64,000 nucleotides of DNA from Aureimonas psammosilenae (GCF_009176975.1 NZ_WEZG01000003.1:124001-188000), one strand, 5' to 3'; shown: positions 52,286 to 60,979, counted from the first letter of the stretch. A program made the numbers and translations. The notes: generated by a model from the letters alone, not told the origin.

Positions 52286-53089
52286 ATGGCAAAGGCTGGA
52301 ACCAGGACGATCGGCGACACGCTCGGTTTCATGCGCCTTTCCGTTCTCGGCCTCGTTGCCGCGTTGACGCTTCTCGGCGGTTGCACCTCCGCGACGCTGG
52401 ACGCCGCGGATCTCGGGCTCGCCGGCGTTTCGGGAAGCAGCCCGCAGCATTATCCCGTTCACGGCATCGACGTGTCGAAGTACCAGCGCGACGTGGATTG
52501 GGAAGCGGTGCGCCGGGGCGGCGTCGCCTTCGCGTTCATCAAGTCCACGGAAGGCGGCGACCGCGTGGACAGCCGCTTTCGCGAGAACTGGGACGCGGCC
52601 CGTGCCGCAGCCGTTCCGCGCGGCGCTTATCACTTCTTCTACCATTGCCGCAGCGGGCGCGAGCAGGCCAAGTGGTTCATCGCCAACGTGCCGCGCGACC
52701 CGCAGGCGCTGCCGCCGGTTCTCGACGTGGAATGGACGCCGGACTCGCCGACCTGCACCCGCCGCCCTGCCCGCGACGAACTCGTGCGCGAAATGCAGGA
52801 CTTCCTCGACCTCGTGGAAGCGCATTACGGCGTGCGGCCGATCCTCTATATTCCGATCGACGTTCACCGGGACCGGCTGGTCGGCGCCTTTCCGCGCTAC
52901 GAGTTCTGGCTGCGCGCGGTCAAAGATCACCCGACCGCCGTCTACGAGGACCGCCCGTTCCGCTTCTGGCAATGGACGGCGACGGGAACGGTGCCGGGCA
53001 TTTCGGGCGAGGTCGATCGCAACGCCTTTTCCGGCACGAAGGAGGATTGGGCGAAATGGTTGAAGGCGCGGCGTCCGCGCTCGAACTGA
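52286..53089 (+). CDS. GH25 family lysozyme (muramidase), lipoprotein
   Basis: N-acetylmuramidase of the glycoside hydrolase 25 family, 267 residues. A hydrophobic signal ends in LLGGC, a lipobox. The catalytic domain begins HGIDVSKYQRDVDW and carries AFIKSTEGGD, YHFFYHC and the catalytic acid pair region VLDVEWTPD. The ATG at 52286 has GAAGGG upstream; ATG 52331 would leave a shorter signal (MRLSVLGLVAALTLLGGC) but has no ribosome site. Confidence 0.92.
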   Translation: MAKAGTRTIGDTLGFMRLSVLGLVAALTLLGGCTSATLDAADLGLAGVSGSSPQHYPVHGIDVSKYQRDVDWEAVRRGGVAFAFIKSTEGGDRVDSRFRENWDAARAAAVPRGAYHFFYHCRSGREQAKWFIANVPRDPQALPPVLDVEWTPDSPTCTRRPARDELVREMQDFLDLVEAHYGVRPILYIPIDVHRDRLVGAFPRYEFWLRAVKDHPTAVYEDRPFRFWQWTATGTVPGISGEVDRNAFSGTKEDWAKWLKARRPRSN

Positions 53090-53188
53090 TCGCGAGGGGG
53101 TAACTTCTTCTCGCCCCATCTTGCCGCCACGGGTCGCGGACGATACCGAACGTGTCGACTTCCTTCGCGGCGCTCGGGTTTTTTCATC

Positions 53189-54382
53189 ATGCCTTCTGCA
53201 CGTTCCTTAGCGGCTTCGCTCGCGTTTCTTCTGGCGGGCGCGTCCTTGGCCTCGGCGCAAACCCCAGCCTGCGGCGGAGACTTTTCCACCTTCGTGGAAG
53301 GCGTGAAAACGGAAGCGCTCGCCGCCGGCATTTCCAAGGAAACGGTGGACCTGACGGCATCGCGCATGCGCGAAGACCCGAAGGTCCTGGCGCGCGACCG
53401 CAGCCAAACGGTGTTCACGCAGACCTGGGGCGAGTTCGCGGGCCGCATGGTGAACGGCTACCGCCTGAAGGCCGGCAAGCAGAACCTCGAAAAATACGCC
53501 GCCGTCTTCGAGCGCGTGGAAGCCGAAACCGGTGTTCCGGGCCCGGCCATCGCCGCCTTCTGGGGACTCGAGACCGACTACGGCGCGGTGCTCGGTGATT
53601 TCGATACCTTGGCGGCCCTCTCCACCCTCGCCCACGATTGCCGCCGGCCGGACCTTTTCCGGCCGCACCTCATCGCCGCCATGAAGGTCGTGGATGCCGG
53701 TTATCTGAAGCCGGAAGACATGAAGGGCGCCTGGGCCGGGGAACTTGGCCAAACCCAGATCCTGCCGGAGGAGTATCTGAAGTTCGGCACGGACGGCGAC
53801 AATAACGGCTCGGTGAATCTCCTCACCGACGCGCCGGACGTTCTGGCGACCACGGGCAAGTTCATGGCCTCGCTCGGCTGGCGTCGCGGCGAGCCGTGGC
53901 TGGAGCCGATCCGCCTGCCGGAAAACTTCCCCTGGGACCGCGCGGCGCTTGCCAACAAGGAACCGCGCAGCGCGCTGGCCGCTCTCGGCGTGACCAAGGC
54001 GGACGGCTCGGCCCTGGAAACCGACGCCCTCACGGCCTCGGTTCTCCTGCCGATGGGCCGGAAGGGACCGGCCTTCCTCGCTTTCCCGAACTTCGACGTG
54101 TTCCTCGAATGGAACAACTCGCTCGTTTATTCCCTCACCGCCGGCTATTTCGCGACCCGGCTCGCCGGGGCCACGCCCGTCGACATGGGCGCGCCCGAAC
54201 CCGGACTGTCGCTCGACGAGATGAAGGCGCTTCAGGAGAAGCTGGCGGCGCGCGGCTACGAGGTCGGCAAGGTCGACGGCATTCTGGGCGGCAACACCCG
54301 CGAAGCGGTTCGACGCGAGCAGACCCGCCTCGGGCTTCCGGCGGATGGCTGGCCGACCGGAGCGCTTCTTTCGGCGATGTGA
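53189..54382 (+). CDS. Lytic murein transglycosylase, MltB type
   Basis: Exported enzyme that cleaves peptidoglycan glycan strands with formation of 1,6-anhydro ends, 397 residues. Signal peptide residues 1-23 (SLASAQ), SLT_2 domain about 25-330 with the catalytic Glu in FWGLETDYG, and LGQTQILPEEYLKFG. A C-terminal peptidoglycan-binding domain (about 335-395: LQEKLAARGYEVGKVDGILGG) follows. Located 99 nt after the GH25 gene on the same strand. Confidence 0.94.
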   Translation: MPSARSLAASLAFLLAGASLASAQTPACGGDFSTFVEGVKTEALAAGISKETVDLTASRMREDPKVLARDRSQTVFTQTWGEFAGRMVNGYRLKAGKQNLEKYAAVFERVEAETGVPGPAIAAFWGLETDYGAVLGDFDTLAALSTLAHDCRRPDLFRPHLIAAMKVVDAGYLKPEDMKGAWAGELGQTQILPEEYLKFGTDGDNNGSVNLLTDAPDVLATTGKFMASLGWRRGEPWLEPIRLPENFPWDRAALANKEPRSALAALGVTKADGSALETDALTASVLLPMGRKGPAFLAFPNFDVFLEWNNSLVYSLTAGYFATRLAGATPVDMGAPEPGLSLDEMKALQEKLAARGYEVGKVDGILGGNTREAVRREQTRLGLPADGWPTGALLSAM

Positions 54383-54475
54383 GGTCGTCGCCAACGCTGA
54401 AAAGGCAATTGCATCCCTTCCGCGAATCACATTCTCTGGTTGCAATGCGCCAAAGGGATCGGCGCGGAGGGGGCC

Positions 54476-54757
54476 ATGAAGGACTTTTTCGGTTTCGAGC
54501 GGCTGATCGCCACGACGATCATCAAGGTCGCCTATTGGATAGGCCTCGGAGCGATCGCGCTTTTCGGCATCCTCAGCTTTATCGGCCTGTTGTTCGCGGA
54601 AGGGTCTGCAACCGCCTTCCTCGTTCCCTTCGGCATGGCCTTCGCGGCTTTGATTTGGCGGCTCACTTGCGAGCTCTACATCGTTGTCTTCGGAATCCAT
54701 GAGCGGCTGGGCGCGATCCGGGACGCGGTTTCCGCGAAACCCGTCGGGCAGCGCTGA
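54476..54757 (+). CDS. DUF4282 membrane protein
   Basis: A 93-residue protein with two membrane helices (residues 13-40 and 46-75), starting KDFFGFERLIATTIIKVAYW, and ending in a charged cytoplasmic tail. The pattern FFxFxxLITxxIIK is that of DUF4282, a small membrane family of unknown role. ATG 54476 has GGAGG 5-8 nt upstream; a longer frame from 54440 lacks a site. Confidence 0.8.
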   Translation: MKDFFGFERLIATTIIKVAYWIGLGAIALFGILSFIGLLFAEGSATAFLVPFGMAFAALIWRLTCELYIVVFGIHERLGAIRDAVSAKPVGQR

Positions 54758-54846
54758 GCCGAGCAGCACGGCAGCGCTTTTGTCTGCGACGTTCCATCCC
54801 CATATGCGTGGAGACGCCTCGCCGTGAGGCCGACCGGAGAAACGGG

Positions 54847-55275
54847 ATGACGACCGCAAGCTCGATCCACTTCGACACCCCTGCCGAAGCCGACAAGCTG
54901 CGGCGGCTGACGCGCATCTCGCGCTTGGCGCGGTTGATGGACACCGCCGTTCATCTGCCCGGAACGAACGTCCGCTTCGGCCTCGACAGTGTGATCGGTC
55001 TCGTTCCCGGCATCGGCGACGCCGCCGGCGGGTTGATCGGCCTCTACATCATCAACGAGGGGCGACGGCTCGGCCTGCCGAAATCCAAGCTGATGCGCAT
55101 GGTCGCCAATGTCGCGATCGACACTGCCGTCGGCTCCGTGCCGCTGGCGGGCGACGTCTTCGACGTCTACTTCAAGTCGCACAAGCGCAACGCCAACATC
55201 ATCCTCGACCATTTCGGCGACATACGCACCGACTTGGACGACCGCCTGATGAAGGACATCACGCCGAGGCGCTAA
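54847..55275 (+). CDS. DUF4112 family protein
   Basis: A 142-residue protein with a central glycine-rich hydrophobic pair of segments (SVIGLVPGIGDAAGGLIGLY and VGSVPLAGDVFDVYFKSHKRN), the hallmark of DUF4112. Membrane association is likely, function unknown. The ATG at 54847 follows CGGAGAAACGGG. It converges with the decarboxylase gene 16 nt away. Confidence 0.85.
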   Translation: MTTASSIHFDTPAEADKLRRLTRISRLARLMDTAVHLPGTNVRFGLDSVIGLVPGIGDAAGGLIGLYIINEGRRLGLPKSKLMRMVANVAIDTAVGSVPLAGDVFDVYFKSHKRNANIILDHFGDIRTDLDDRLMKDITPRR

Positions 55276-55291
55276 CGCGAAGGCCGGCTTC

Positions 55292-56512
55292 TCAATCCGC
55301 CATCGTTTCCAGGCTGGCGTAGCCCTCCGGGGCTTCGCCGGCGTCGAAGGGCGTGGTCACCTCCACGAACGTATCCGGATAGAAGCCGTTGAACCGGGTG
55401 CGCAGCGACAGCGAGTAGGCGCCGATATGGCCGATCTCGATCCAGTCGCCGGTGTCCACTGTTTCGGGCAGCCAGAAGGGCCGCGACAGGATGTCGACCG
55501 AATCGCAGGTCGCACCGCAGACGCGGAAAGCCGTGATCTTGGCCGGATCGCCGTTGCGCCGCTTGCGCGCGGGGTCGGGAATGAAGCGCGCCGGCAGCGT
55601 GATCTTCCCGGTCCATGAATCGGACAAGGATGCCCAGATGCCGTCGTTGATGTAAAGACGGCGGCCTTTGCGCAGCAGCACGCGCACGATCAGCGAAAAA
55701 GCGCGCGCCACCACGACGCGGCCGGGCTCGGCCACGAGCGGCACGTCGGAAAAGCCGTGTTCCTCGATATCGGTGCGGAGGCGCCCCATGATTTCGCCAA
55801 GCGACGGCATGTCGGGTTTGCGCTTGCGCGGATCATGGCCGTATTCGGCCGGAAAGCCGCCGCCGACATCGAGCCCGGCGAGTGGCACGTTGGCGCGCGA
55901 ACGCACCCAGCTCGCCGAAGCCAGCGCCCGCTCGTAGGTTTCCGGCTCCTCGATCTGCGAGCCGACATGAAAGCAGAGCCCGACCTTGAAACCGATATTG
56001 TGACAGCGCTGCAGGAGTTCCACGGCATGGGCGGGCGCCGCGCCGAACTTCTTGGAAAGCTCGTAGGCCGCATGGCCCTTCGTCTGGAGGCGGATGAACA
56101 GCGTGATGGTGGACGGGTCGAGATCGAGCGCGCGCACGATGCGCAGGATCTTCGCCACCTCGTCCTCGTGGTCCAGCGACATGGTGCGGATGCCGTAGGT
56201 CTGAAGCGCGAGGTTGATGTCGGACTGCGCCTTGATCGGGTGCATGTAGAGCATCGTCGCCTTCGGCGCGACGGCCCGCACATCGGCGAACTCGCCCGGC
56301 GAGGCGACATCGAAGGTGTCGACGCCGGCCTTGGCCAATGTTTCCAGAACGAGACGCTCGCCGTTGGTCTTCACCGCATAGGCGGTCTCACCGGGAAAGG
56401 CCGCCATGAAGTTCCTGGCATCCTGCGTCAGCACATCCGGGCGGAAGCAGTAGATGGGCGCATCCGGCCGAAGCGCCATGGCGGCGTCCTGCGCGGTGGG
56501 GAATCGCTGCAT
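55292..56512 (-). CDS. Type III PLP-dependent ornithine/lysine decarboxylase
   Basis: Makes putrescine (from ornithine) or cadaverine (from lysine), 406 residues, alanine-racemase fold. PLP-binding Lys48 is in YAVKTN, the dimer/phosphate motifs are HVGSQ (182-186), DVGGGFP (215-221) and EPGR (262-265), and the active-site cysteine Cys336 is in CGATCDS, as in eukaryotic-type ornithine decarboxylases. The substrate (ornithine or lysine) cannot be fixed from the sequence. Single gene with its own upstream region. Confidence 0.9.
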   Translation of the reverse strand: MQRFPTAQDAAMALRPDAPIYCFRPDVLTQDARNFMAAFPGETAYAVKTNGERLVLETLAKAGVDTFDVASPGEFADVRAVAPKATMLYMHPIKAQSDINLALQTYGIRTMSLDHEDEVAKILRIVRALDLDPSTITLFIRLQTKGHAAYELSKKFGAAPAHAVELLQRCHNIGFKVGLCFHVGSQIEEPETYERALASASWVRSRANVPLAGLDVGGGFPAEYGHDPRKRKPDMPSLGEIMGRLRTDIEEHGFSDVPLVAEPGRVVVARAFSLIVRVLLRKGRRLYINDGIWASLSDSWTGKITLPARFIPDPARKRRNGDPAKITAFRVCGATCDSVDILSRPFWLPETVDTGDWIEIGHIGAYSLSLRTRFNGFYPDTFVEVTTPFDAGEAPEGYASLETMAD

Positions 56513-56736
56513 CGATGGCCTTTCTGACGGTCGATCCGGGTTCCGAGCCCGCCCCTCGCATGGGAAAGCGTCACATGCAACGTCTGCCGGCTCGCGAGGC
56601 CGGCTTCGTTCGCCGGCGCAGAACTCGAAACCATCGGGCTGGGGATAGAAGCTGCCCAGCCGCGCGGCGATCCGCGAACTGTCTTTACCTTTAAGAAATG
56701 TTTGTTAATCTTTCGTCATCAGGCTGGGAGGGACGC

Positions 56737-56823
56737 ATGCTTCTGACACGGTCCTTGAATGCCCTGATGGTGTCGGCCGCTTTTGCCTTCGTGGCGGCGG
56801 CGATCGTCGGGCTTCTGCCTTAA
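56737..56823 (+). CDS. Micro-ORF encoding a 28-residue membrane peptide
   Basis: A short frame with a very good ribosome site (GGGAGG, 5 nt before the ATG). The peptide is one hydrophobic helix (SAAFAFVAAAIVGLLP) after a short basic/polar head (LLTRSLNALM). An AT-rich upstream stretch could hold a promoter, and a 13-bp terminator hairpin starts 6 nt after the stop. The gene is thus a compact transcription unit of its own. Function unknown; small membrane peptides often modulate membrane complexes. Confidence 0.6.
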   Translation: MLLTRSLNALMVSAAFAFVAAAIVGLLP

Positions 56824-56828
56824 GGACG

Positions 56829-56864
56829 AAAGGGCCGGAGCGTCTCCCGATGCTCCGGCCCTTT
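56829..56864. terminator. Terminator between the micro-ORF and metF
   Basis: 13-bp perfect stem AAAGGGCCGGAGC / GCTCCGGCCCTTT with a 10-nt loop. It serves convergent units: micro-ORF (plus) and metF (minus). Confidence 0.88.
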
Positions 56865-56869
56865 CCGAC

Positions 56870-57787
56870 TCAGGCGGCCGCCGCTGCCGTTGCCGCTTCC
56901 AGCGATGTCGCGGATGCCGGGCGCAGGCCCAGAATGTGGCAGATCGAGTAAACCAGATCGGCCCGGTTCATCGTGTAGAAATGGAAGTCGCGGATACCGC
57001 GATCGGCAAGGTCCAGCACCTGCTCGGCGCAAACGGCGGCGGCGACGTGGCTATGCGTCTGCGGATCGTTTTCCAGCCCCTCGAAACGCGCGGCAAGCCA
57101 GGCGGGGATCGTCGTCCCGCAGCCTTCGGCGAAGCGCGCGATCTTGGTGAAGTCGTGGATGGGCGCGATGCCCGGCACGATCGGCACATAGATGCCGGCC
57201 CGGCGAACGCGCTCCACGAACTTCTCGTAGACATCGTTGTCGAAGAAGAACTGCGTGATCGCCCGGCAGGCTCCGTTGTCCACCTTGCGCTTCAGAAGTT
57301 CGATATCGGTGGCAAAATCCGAGCTTTCGGGGTGCTTCTCCGGATAGGCCGAAACCGAAACCTCGATCTCCTCGTCGATCGCCTTGATGCCGGCCACAAG
57401 ATCGGCGGAACTCTGGTAGCCATCGGGATGGGGGGCATATTTTCCGCCAACGCCGGTTTGGCTGTCGCCGCGCAGGGCAACGAAATGGCGAACGCCCGTT
57501 TCGTGATATTGCCGAATCACGGCGTCGATCTCGACCCGGCTGGCATCGACGCAGGTCAGATGCGCGGCCGGCACCAGCTTCGTCTCGTCCAGAAGGCGCT
57601 TCACCGTCTGGTGCGTGCGCTCGCGCGTCGAGCCGCCTGCCCCGTATGTCACCGACACGAAGCTCGGCGACAGCGGTTCGAGACGCTCGATCGCAGACCA
57701 GAGCCCGGCTTCCATACGCTCGGTCTTGGGCGGAAAGAACTCGAACGAAACGCGGAGCTTGTCACGCGAAGGAATATTCTGCGGCAT
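56870..57787 (-). CDS. metF: 5,10-methylenetetrahydrofolate reductase
   Basis: FAD-dependent reduction of methylene-THF to methyl-THF, the methyl donor for methionine synthesis, 305 residues. Typical features are SFEFFPPKTERME (with the catalytic Glu), SVTYGAGGSTRERT, HLTCVDASR and LRGDSQTG. Its ATG overlaps the stop of the ArsR-methyltransferase gene by 1 nt (TGATG), so the two are one operon. The tetrahydrofolate pathway connects it to thyA-folA at the other end of the window. Confidence 0.97.
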   Translation of the reverse strand: MPQNIPSRDKLRVSFEFFPPKTERMEAGLWSAIERLEPLSPSFVSVTYGAGGSTRERTHQTVKRLLDETKLVPAAHLTCVDASRVEIDAVIRQYHETGVRHFVALRGDSQTGVGGKYAPHPDGYQSSADLVAGIKAIDEEIEVSVSAYPEKHPESSDFATDIELLKRKVDNGACRAITQFFFDNDVYEKFVERVRRAGIYVPIVPGIAPIHDFTKIARFAEGCGTTIPAWLAARFEGLENDPQTHSHVAAAVCAEQVLDLADRGIRDFHFYTMNRADLVYSICHILGLRPASATSLEAATAAAAA

Positions 57788-58809
57788 CAGGACGCTCGTT
57801 CGAAGCGGTGGGAAAGGGACGGATCGGATTGGGTGGCGGGCAGGCGCCGGTTCTCGGCGACGACGACCACTACCGTCAGGCGGCCGGCATTCTCGCCGGC
57901 CGGCACCAGAAGACGCGTCGACACGACGTCGAGCCCCGCTTCCTCCAGATAGAAGGACAGCGTTTCGGGCGCGAAACCGAGCCGCTGATGGGCCTCGTCG
58001 TTTCGCAGGAACTCAAGATCGTGCGGCGCGAAATCCACGATGGCGAGAAGACCGGACGGACGCAGCATGGACGCCGCTTCCCGCACGGCCGCCGCCGGAT
58101 CGTCGAGATAATGCAGGACCTGATGAACCGTCACCAGATCGAAGCTCGACCGGGGCAGCGGCAGGCAATAGCAATCGCCCTGGCGCACCTGCGCGTTCTG
58201 GATGCCCGCCGCATCGAGCTTGGCGCGCGCCACCTGAAGCATTTCGCGCGACGCATCGACGCCGACGACGCGCGACGCGCGCGGCGACAAAAGTTCGATC
58301 AGCCGCCCCGTCCCCGTGCCGATATCGAGATGATCGTCGAACCGCCGCTGCCCAAGTGCGGATAGGAGCGCCGCTTCCACATCCGCATCCGCGACATGGA
58401 GGAGACGCAGCCGATCCCAGCGCTCGGCATTTTCGGCGAAATAGCCCGCGGCCTTTGCCGCGCGCTCGCGCCGGATGGCTTCCAGCCGCTCGGCATCGCG
58501 CGTCAGAACGGGATCATCCTGCCCGAGCCGCCCTAGAATGGCTCTCGCCACCCCGGCGGCCGCGAACCCGTCGCCGAGTCGGAAATAGGCCCAGGCACCC
58601 TCCTGATAGCGCGACAGCACCCCGGACTCGACCAAAAGGCGCAGATGCCGGGAGATCCGGGGCTGCGACTGGCCGAGAATGGCGGTAAGGTCGGACACCG
58701 TCAGATCATAGCTAGCCAGAAGCCGAACCAGCCGCAGCCGCGTCGGTTCGCCAAGGGCTTTCAGCACCTCGACCGATGCGTCGAAAGAAAGGTCGGCTTG
58801 GTCGAGCAT
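57787..58809 (-). CDS. ArsR-type regulator fused to a SAM-dependent methyltransferase
   Basis: A 340-residue two-domain protein. The N-terminal winged helix (about residues 8-95: LKALGEPTRLRLVRLL, SQPRISRHLRLLVESGVL) is of ArsR type without the CxC metal site. The C-terminal class I methyltransferase-like domain has motif I LDIGTGTGRL (161-170), VVGVDASREML and a following LHYLDD. Such fusions next to metF are thought to sense SAM or SAH and repress methionine-cycle genes; this is inferred. The ATG at 58809 lies 18 nt from the palindromic operator. Confidence 0.92.
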   Translation of the reverse strand: MLDQADLSFDASVEVLKALGEPTRLRLVRLLASYDLTVSDLTAILGQSQPRISRHLRLLVESGVLSRYQEGAWAYFRLGDGFAAAGVARAILGRLGQDDPVLTRDAERLEAIRRERAAKAAGYFAENAERWDRLRLLHVADADVEAALLSALGQRRFDDHLDIGTGTGRLIELLSPRASRVVGVDASREMLQVARAKLDAAGIQNAQVRQGDCYCLPLPRSSFDLVTVHQVLHYLDDPAAAVREAASMLRPSGLLAIVDFAPHDLEFLRNDEAHQRLGFAPETLSFYLEEAGLDVVSTRLLVPAGENAGRLTVVVVVAENRRLPATQSDPSLSHRFERAS

Positions 58810-58826
58810 TCCGGGCCCACGGCTTG

Positions 58827-58846
58827 ATATAAAGATATCTTTATAT
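58827..58846. promoter_or_regulatory. Palindromic operator of the ArsR-metF operon
   Basis: A perfect 20-bp inverted repeat, ATATAAAGATATCTTTATAT, unusually AT-rich in this GC-rich genome. It lies 18 nt upstream of the regulator ATG and 74 nt upstream of the divergent trmO. ArsR-family dimers bind imperfect inverted repeats of this kind, so autorepression of the operon is likely. Confidence 0.75.
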
Positions 58847-58919
58847 GTGGTTTCCCAGCGATGCAAGCGCGGCGTTGTGGAAGCGTTGACCGCGTCGCAC
58901 CGGTCGGCGACAAACGGCT

Positions 58920-59417
58920 ATGAATGCAAACGACACCGACCTTCGCGAAGGCGAAGTGCGATTCATCAATGAGGCGCCATTCGCGCCCGACGGGCAACTC
59001 CGCTTCATCGGTCGCGTGCGATCGCCATGGCGGTCTCGTTCGGATTGCCCGAAGAATCTGCGCGAAGCACGGGAGCGAGGTGGCAGCGCGCTTCTCGAGA
59101 TCGCGGCGCCCTACCGGCCCGCCCTTTCCGGCCTCGCCCCCGGTCAATGGATCATGCTTCTCACCTGGCTCCATGAGGCCCGGCGCGACCTTGCGCTGCA
59201 AGCGCCGAGACATGCCGCTGAGCCGCGCGGTACGTTCTCGCTGCGCTCGCCGGTCAGGCCGAACCCGATCGGTCTTCATCTCGTGCGCATCGTCGGCCTC
59301 GACGCATCCACCGGTTCGATCGCGATCGACGCGGTGGACGTCCTCGACGGAACACCGCTCCTCGACATCAAGCCTTATCTGCCGAGCGTCGACATTCCGC
59401 CGATGGAAGCGGACTGA
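58920..59417 (+). CDS. trmO: tRNA m6t6A37 methyltransferase TrmO-like
   Basis: A 165-residue protein of the TrmO (TsaA/YaeB) family that methylates N6-threonylcarbamoyladenosine 37 in tRNA. The signatures are FIGRVRSPW near residue 30, SLRSPVRPNPIGLHLVRIV and DVLDGTPLLDIKPYLP. It overlaps the DUF2293 gene by 1 nt (TGATG). Confidence 0.9.
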   Translation: MNANDTDLREGEVRFINEAPFAPDGQLRFIGRVRSPWRSRSDCPKNLREARERGGSALLEIAAPYRPALSGLAPGQWIMLLTWLHEARRDLALQAPRHAAEPRGTFSLRSPVRPNPIGLHLVRIVGLDASTGSIAIDAVDVLDGTPLLDIKPYLPSVDIPPMEAD

Positions 59418-59740
59418 TGGCGACCGAACGCCAGCGTGCCATCGCCAAGCTTTTGACGGCCACCGTGCCCTTGGCGCCCTTTCTCGATGCCGAGGCCATT
59501 CGCGAAGCGGCGGCGTCGCGGCACATGCGCGCCTTGTCTCCCGGCGCGGCACTGTGGCTCGCGCTGATCGCCCATGTCCGCCATGCCCATACCGACTACG
59601 ACGCGCTGATGGACGACGGCGATGACCGCGACGCGGCGCGGTTCTTCGTGGTGGACGACATCAACGCGGTTCTCGACCGATGGGGCTCGACCCGGCATCT
59701 TGAACCCGGCACCGACGAGGAAGATGAGCCTCAGGCATAA
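59417..59740 (+). CDS. DUF2293 family protein
   Basis: A 107-residue protein of the rhizobial DUF2293 type: LALIAHVRHAHTDYDALM and ARFFVVDDINAVLDRWG are the conserved segments, with an acidic tail. Function unknown. Likely co-translated with trmO; its 3' end overlaps the convergent MOSC gene by 10 nt. Confidence 0.8.
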   Translation: MATERQRAIAKLLTATVPLAPFLDAEAIREAAASRHMRALSPGAALWLALIAHVRHAHTDYDALMDDGDDRDAARFFVVDDINAVLDRWGSTRHLEPGTDEEDEPQA

Positions 59741-60318
59741 AGCCATTGCTGCGGCAGATGCGCCTCGAAGGTCTCGCCCACCGTGACCCGACCGGGTTTC
59801 TCGACCCAAGAGACCAACCCGCGACGGTGCCGGGCGGCCTTGGCGAAGCCGAACTCGATATCACGGCGGTGGGGATGATGCTTGGCGATGCTGCGCGCCG
59901 AAGCGCGGCACGGCGCGTTGTCGCCGTCGATCTTCACCACCGCGCCGTTCGCAAAGAACAGGAGGGTGCGAGGCGGCAGCCAGGAAAGATCGGCGATGCC
60001 CTCCACCAGCATGTTGCCGCCGATCCATTCGGGCCGGATTTCGGGCACTGCCAGCGCCTCGGCTATTTTTCCCAGTTCGTCCGGAGCCAGGATGGAGAGT
60101 TGGCGTTCGTTGCGCAGCTCCGTGCCGCGCGGGTACCACGGTTCCCGCCCGCCGGAGCGCCGCGTCGATCCGGAATGCTTGTCGCCCGGAATGCCGTCGA
60201 AGGTCAGATCGAGGCAGTCGACCGCTTCCGTGACGAAGCTCTTCGACGGCGCGTGGTAAAGCCCGGCGAGCCGCCCTTTCAAGCGGCGCCTCGCCAAGCG
60301 GACCATCCCCTCCGCCAT
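59731..60318 (-). CDS. MOSC domain protein
   Basis: A 195-residue beta-strand-rich protein of the MOSC (molybdenum cofactor sulfurase C-terminal) superfamily, with DGIPGDKHSG, ELRNERQLSI, WIGGNMLVEGI and DNAPCRASARSI, the last with the conserved Cys. MOSC domains handle sulfur for molybdenum enzymes, but no molybdenum enzyme is nearby. Starts with ATG at 60318, an in-frame ATG at 60306 being possible. Confidence 0.88.
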   Translation of the reverse strand: MAEGMVRLARRRLKGRLAGLYHAPSKSFVTEAVDCLDLTFDGIPGDKHSGSTRRSGGREPWYPRGTELRNERQLSILAPDELGKIAEALAVPEIRPEWIGGNMLVEGIADLSWLPPRTLLFFANGAVVKIDGDNAPCRASARSIAKHHPHRRDIEFGFAKAARHRRGLVSWVEKPGRVTVGETFEAHLPQQWLYA

Positions 60319-60328
60319 TCCGGCCCCG

Positions 60329-60979
60329 TCAGTCGTGGAGATGCGGCGCTTCGTTCGACTTCAGATCCACGGGCGTGCGGCGCTGCCCTGGCTTGAAGGT
60401 GACGACGCGATAAAGATACAGCACCACCACGCCGATGATCACTGCGTTCGACACCGGGCCGACATAACCGTCGATCGCTTCGTAGTTCTGGCCGAGCATG
60501 TAGCCGGCGATGGCAAGGCCCGCCGTCCAAACGAGCGTGCCGACGGCCGACACGGCGAGAAACATCCAGAACGGCATGCGCGACAGCCCGGCCGGCACCG
60601 AAATCAGCGTGCGAACGGTCGGCACGAGGCGGCCGAAGGAAACCGCCCAATAACCGTAGCGGCGGAACCAGCGGTCGGCGGCCTCCACGTCCTCCGGCGT
60701 CATGGTCATCCAGCGACCGTAGCGCTCGGCCAGCCAGATGATGCGCTTTTCGCCGAAGGCATAGCCGAGATAATACCAGGGGATAATGCCGAGAAGAGAT
60801 CCGATCGTGCCGGCGACGATCACCGTCGCGAGCGACATCTCGCCGGTCGCCGCCTGATACCCGGCCAGCGGCATGATGATCTCGGAGGGGATCGGGGGGA
60901 AGATGTTCTCCAGAAACATCAGGAGCCCGATGCCGAAGGCGCCGAGCGACTCCATGAGGTGCCTGACGAAGACATCCAT
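60329..60979 (-). CDS. DedA family membrane protein
   Basis: A 216-residue protein with about five membrane helices of the DedA (SNARE-associated) family, now associated with undecaprenyl-phosphate or phospholipid flipping. Conserved pieces: FLENIFPPIPSEIIMPLAG, GSLLGIIPWYYLGY and FGRLVPTVRTLISVPAG, with the acidic and Arg residues expected of the family. C-terminal basic tail. A role in recycling the lipid carrier of wall synthesis would suit this region but is inference. Confidence 0.92.
   Translation of the reverse strand: MDVFVRHLMESLGAFGIGLLMFLENIFPPIPSEIIMPLAGYQAATGEMSLATVIVAGTIGSLLGIIPWYYLGYAFGEKRIIWLAERYGRWMTMTPEDVEAADRWFRRYGYWAVSFGRLVPTVRTLISVPAGLSRMPFWMFLAVSAVGTLVWTAGLAIAGYMLGQNYEAIDGYVGPVSNAVIIGVVVLYLYRVVTFKPGQRRTPVDLKSNEAPHLHD

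Noticed and set aside
56691-56708. TTAA-N10-TTAA upstream of the micro-ORF
   Set aside because: Spacing is 10 rather than 7 nt, so it does not fit the CtrA consensus; part of an AT-rich probable promoter.
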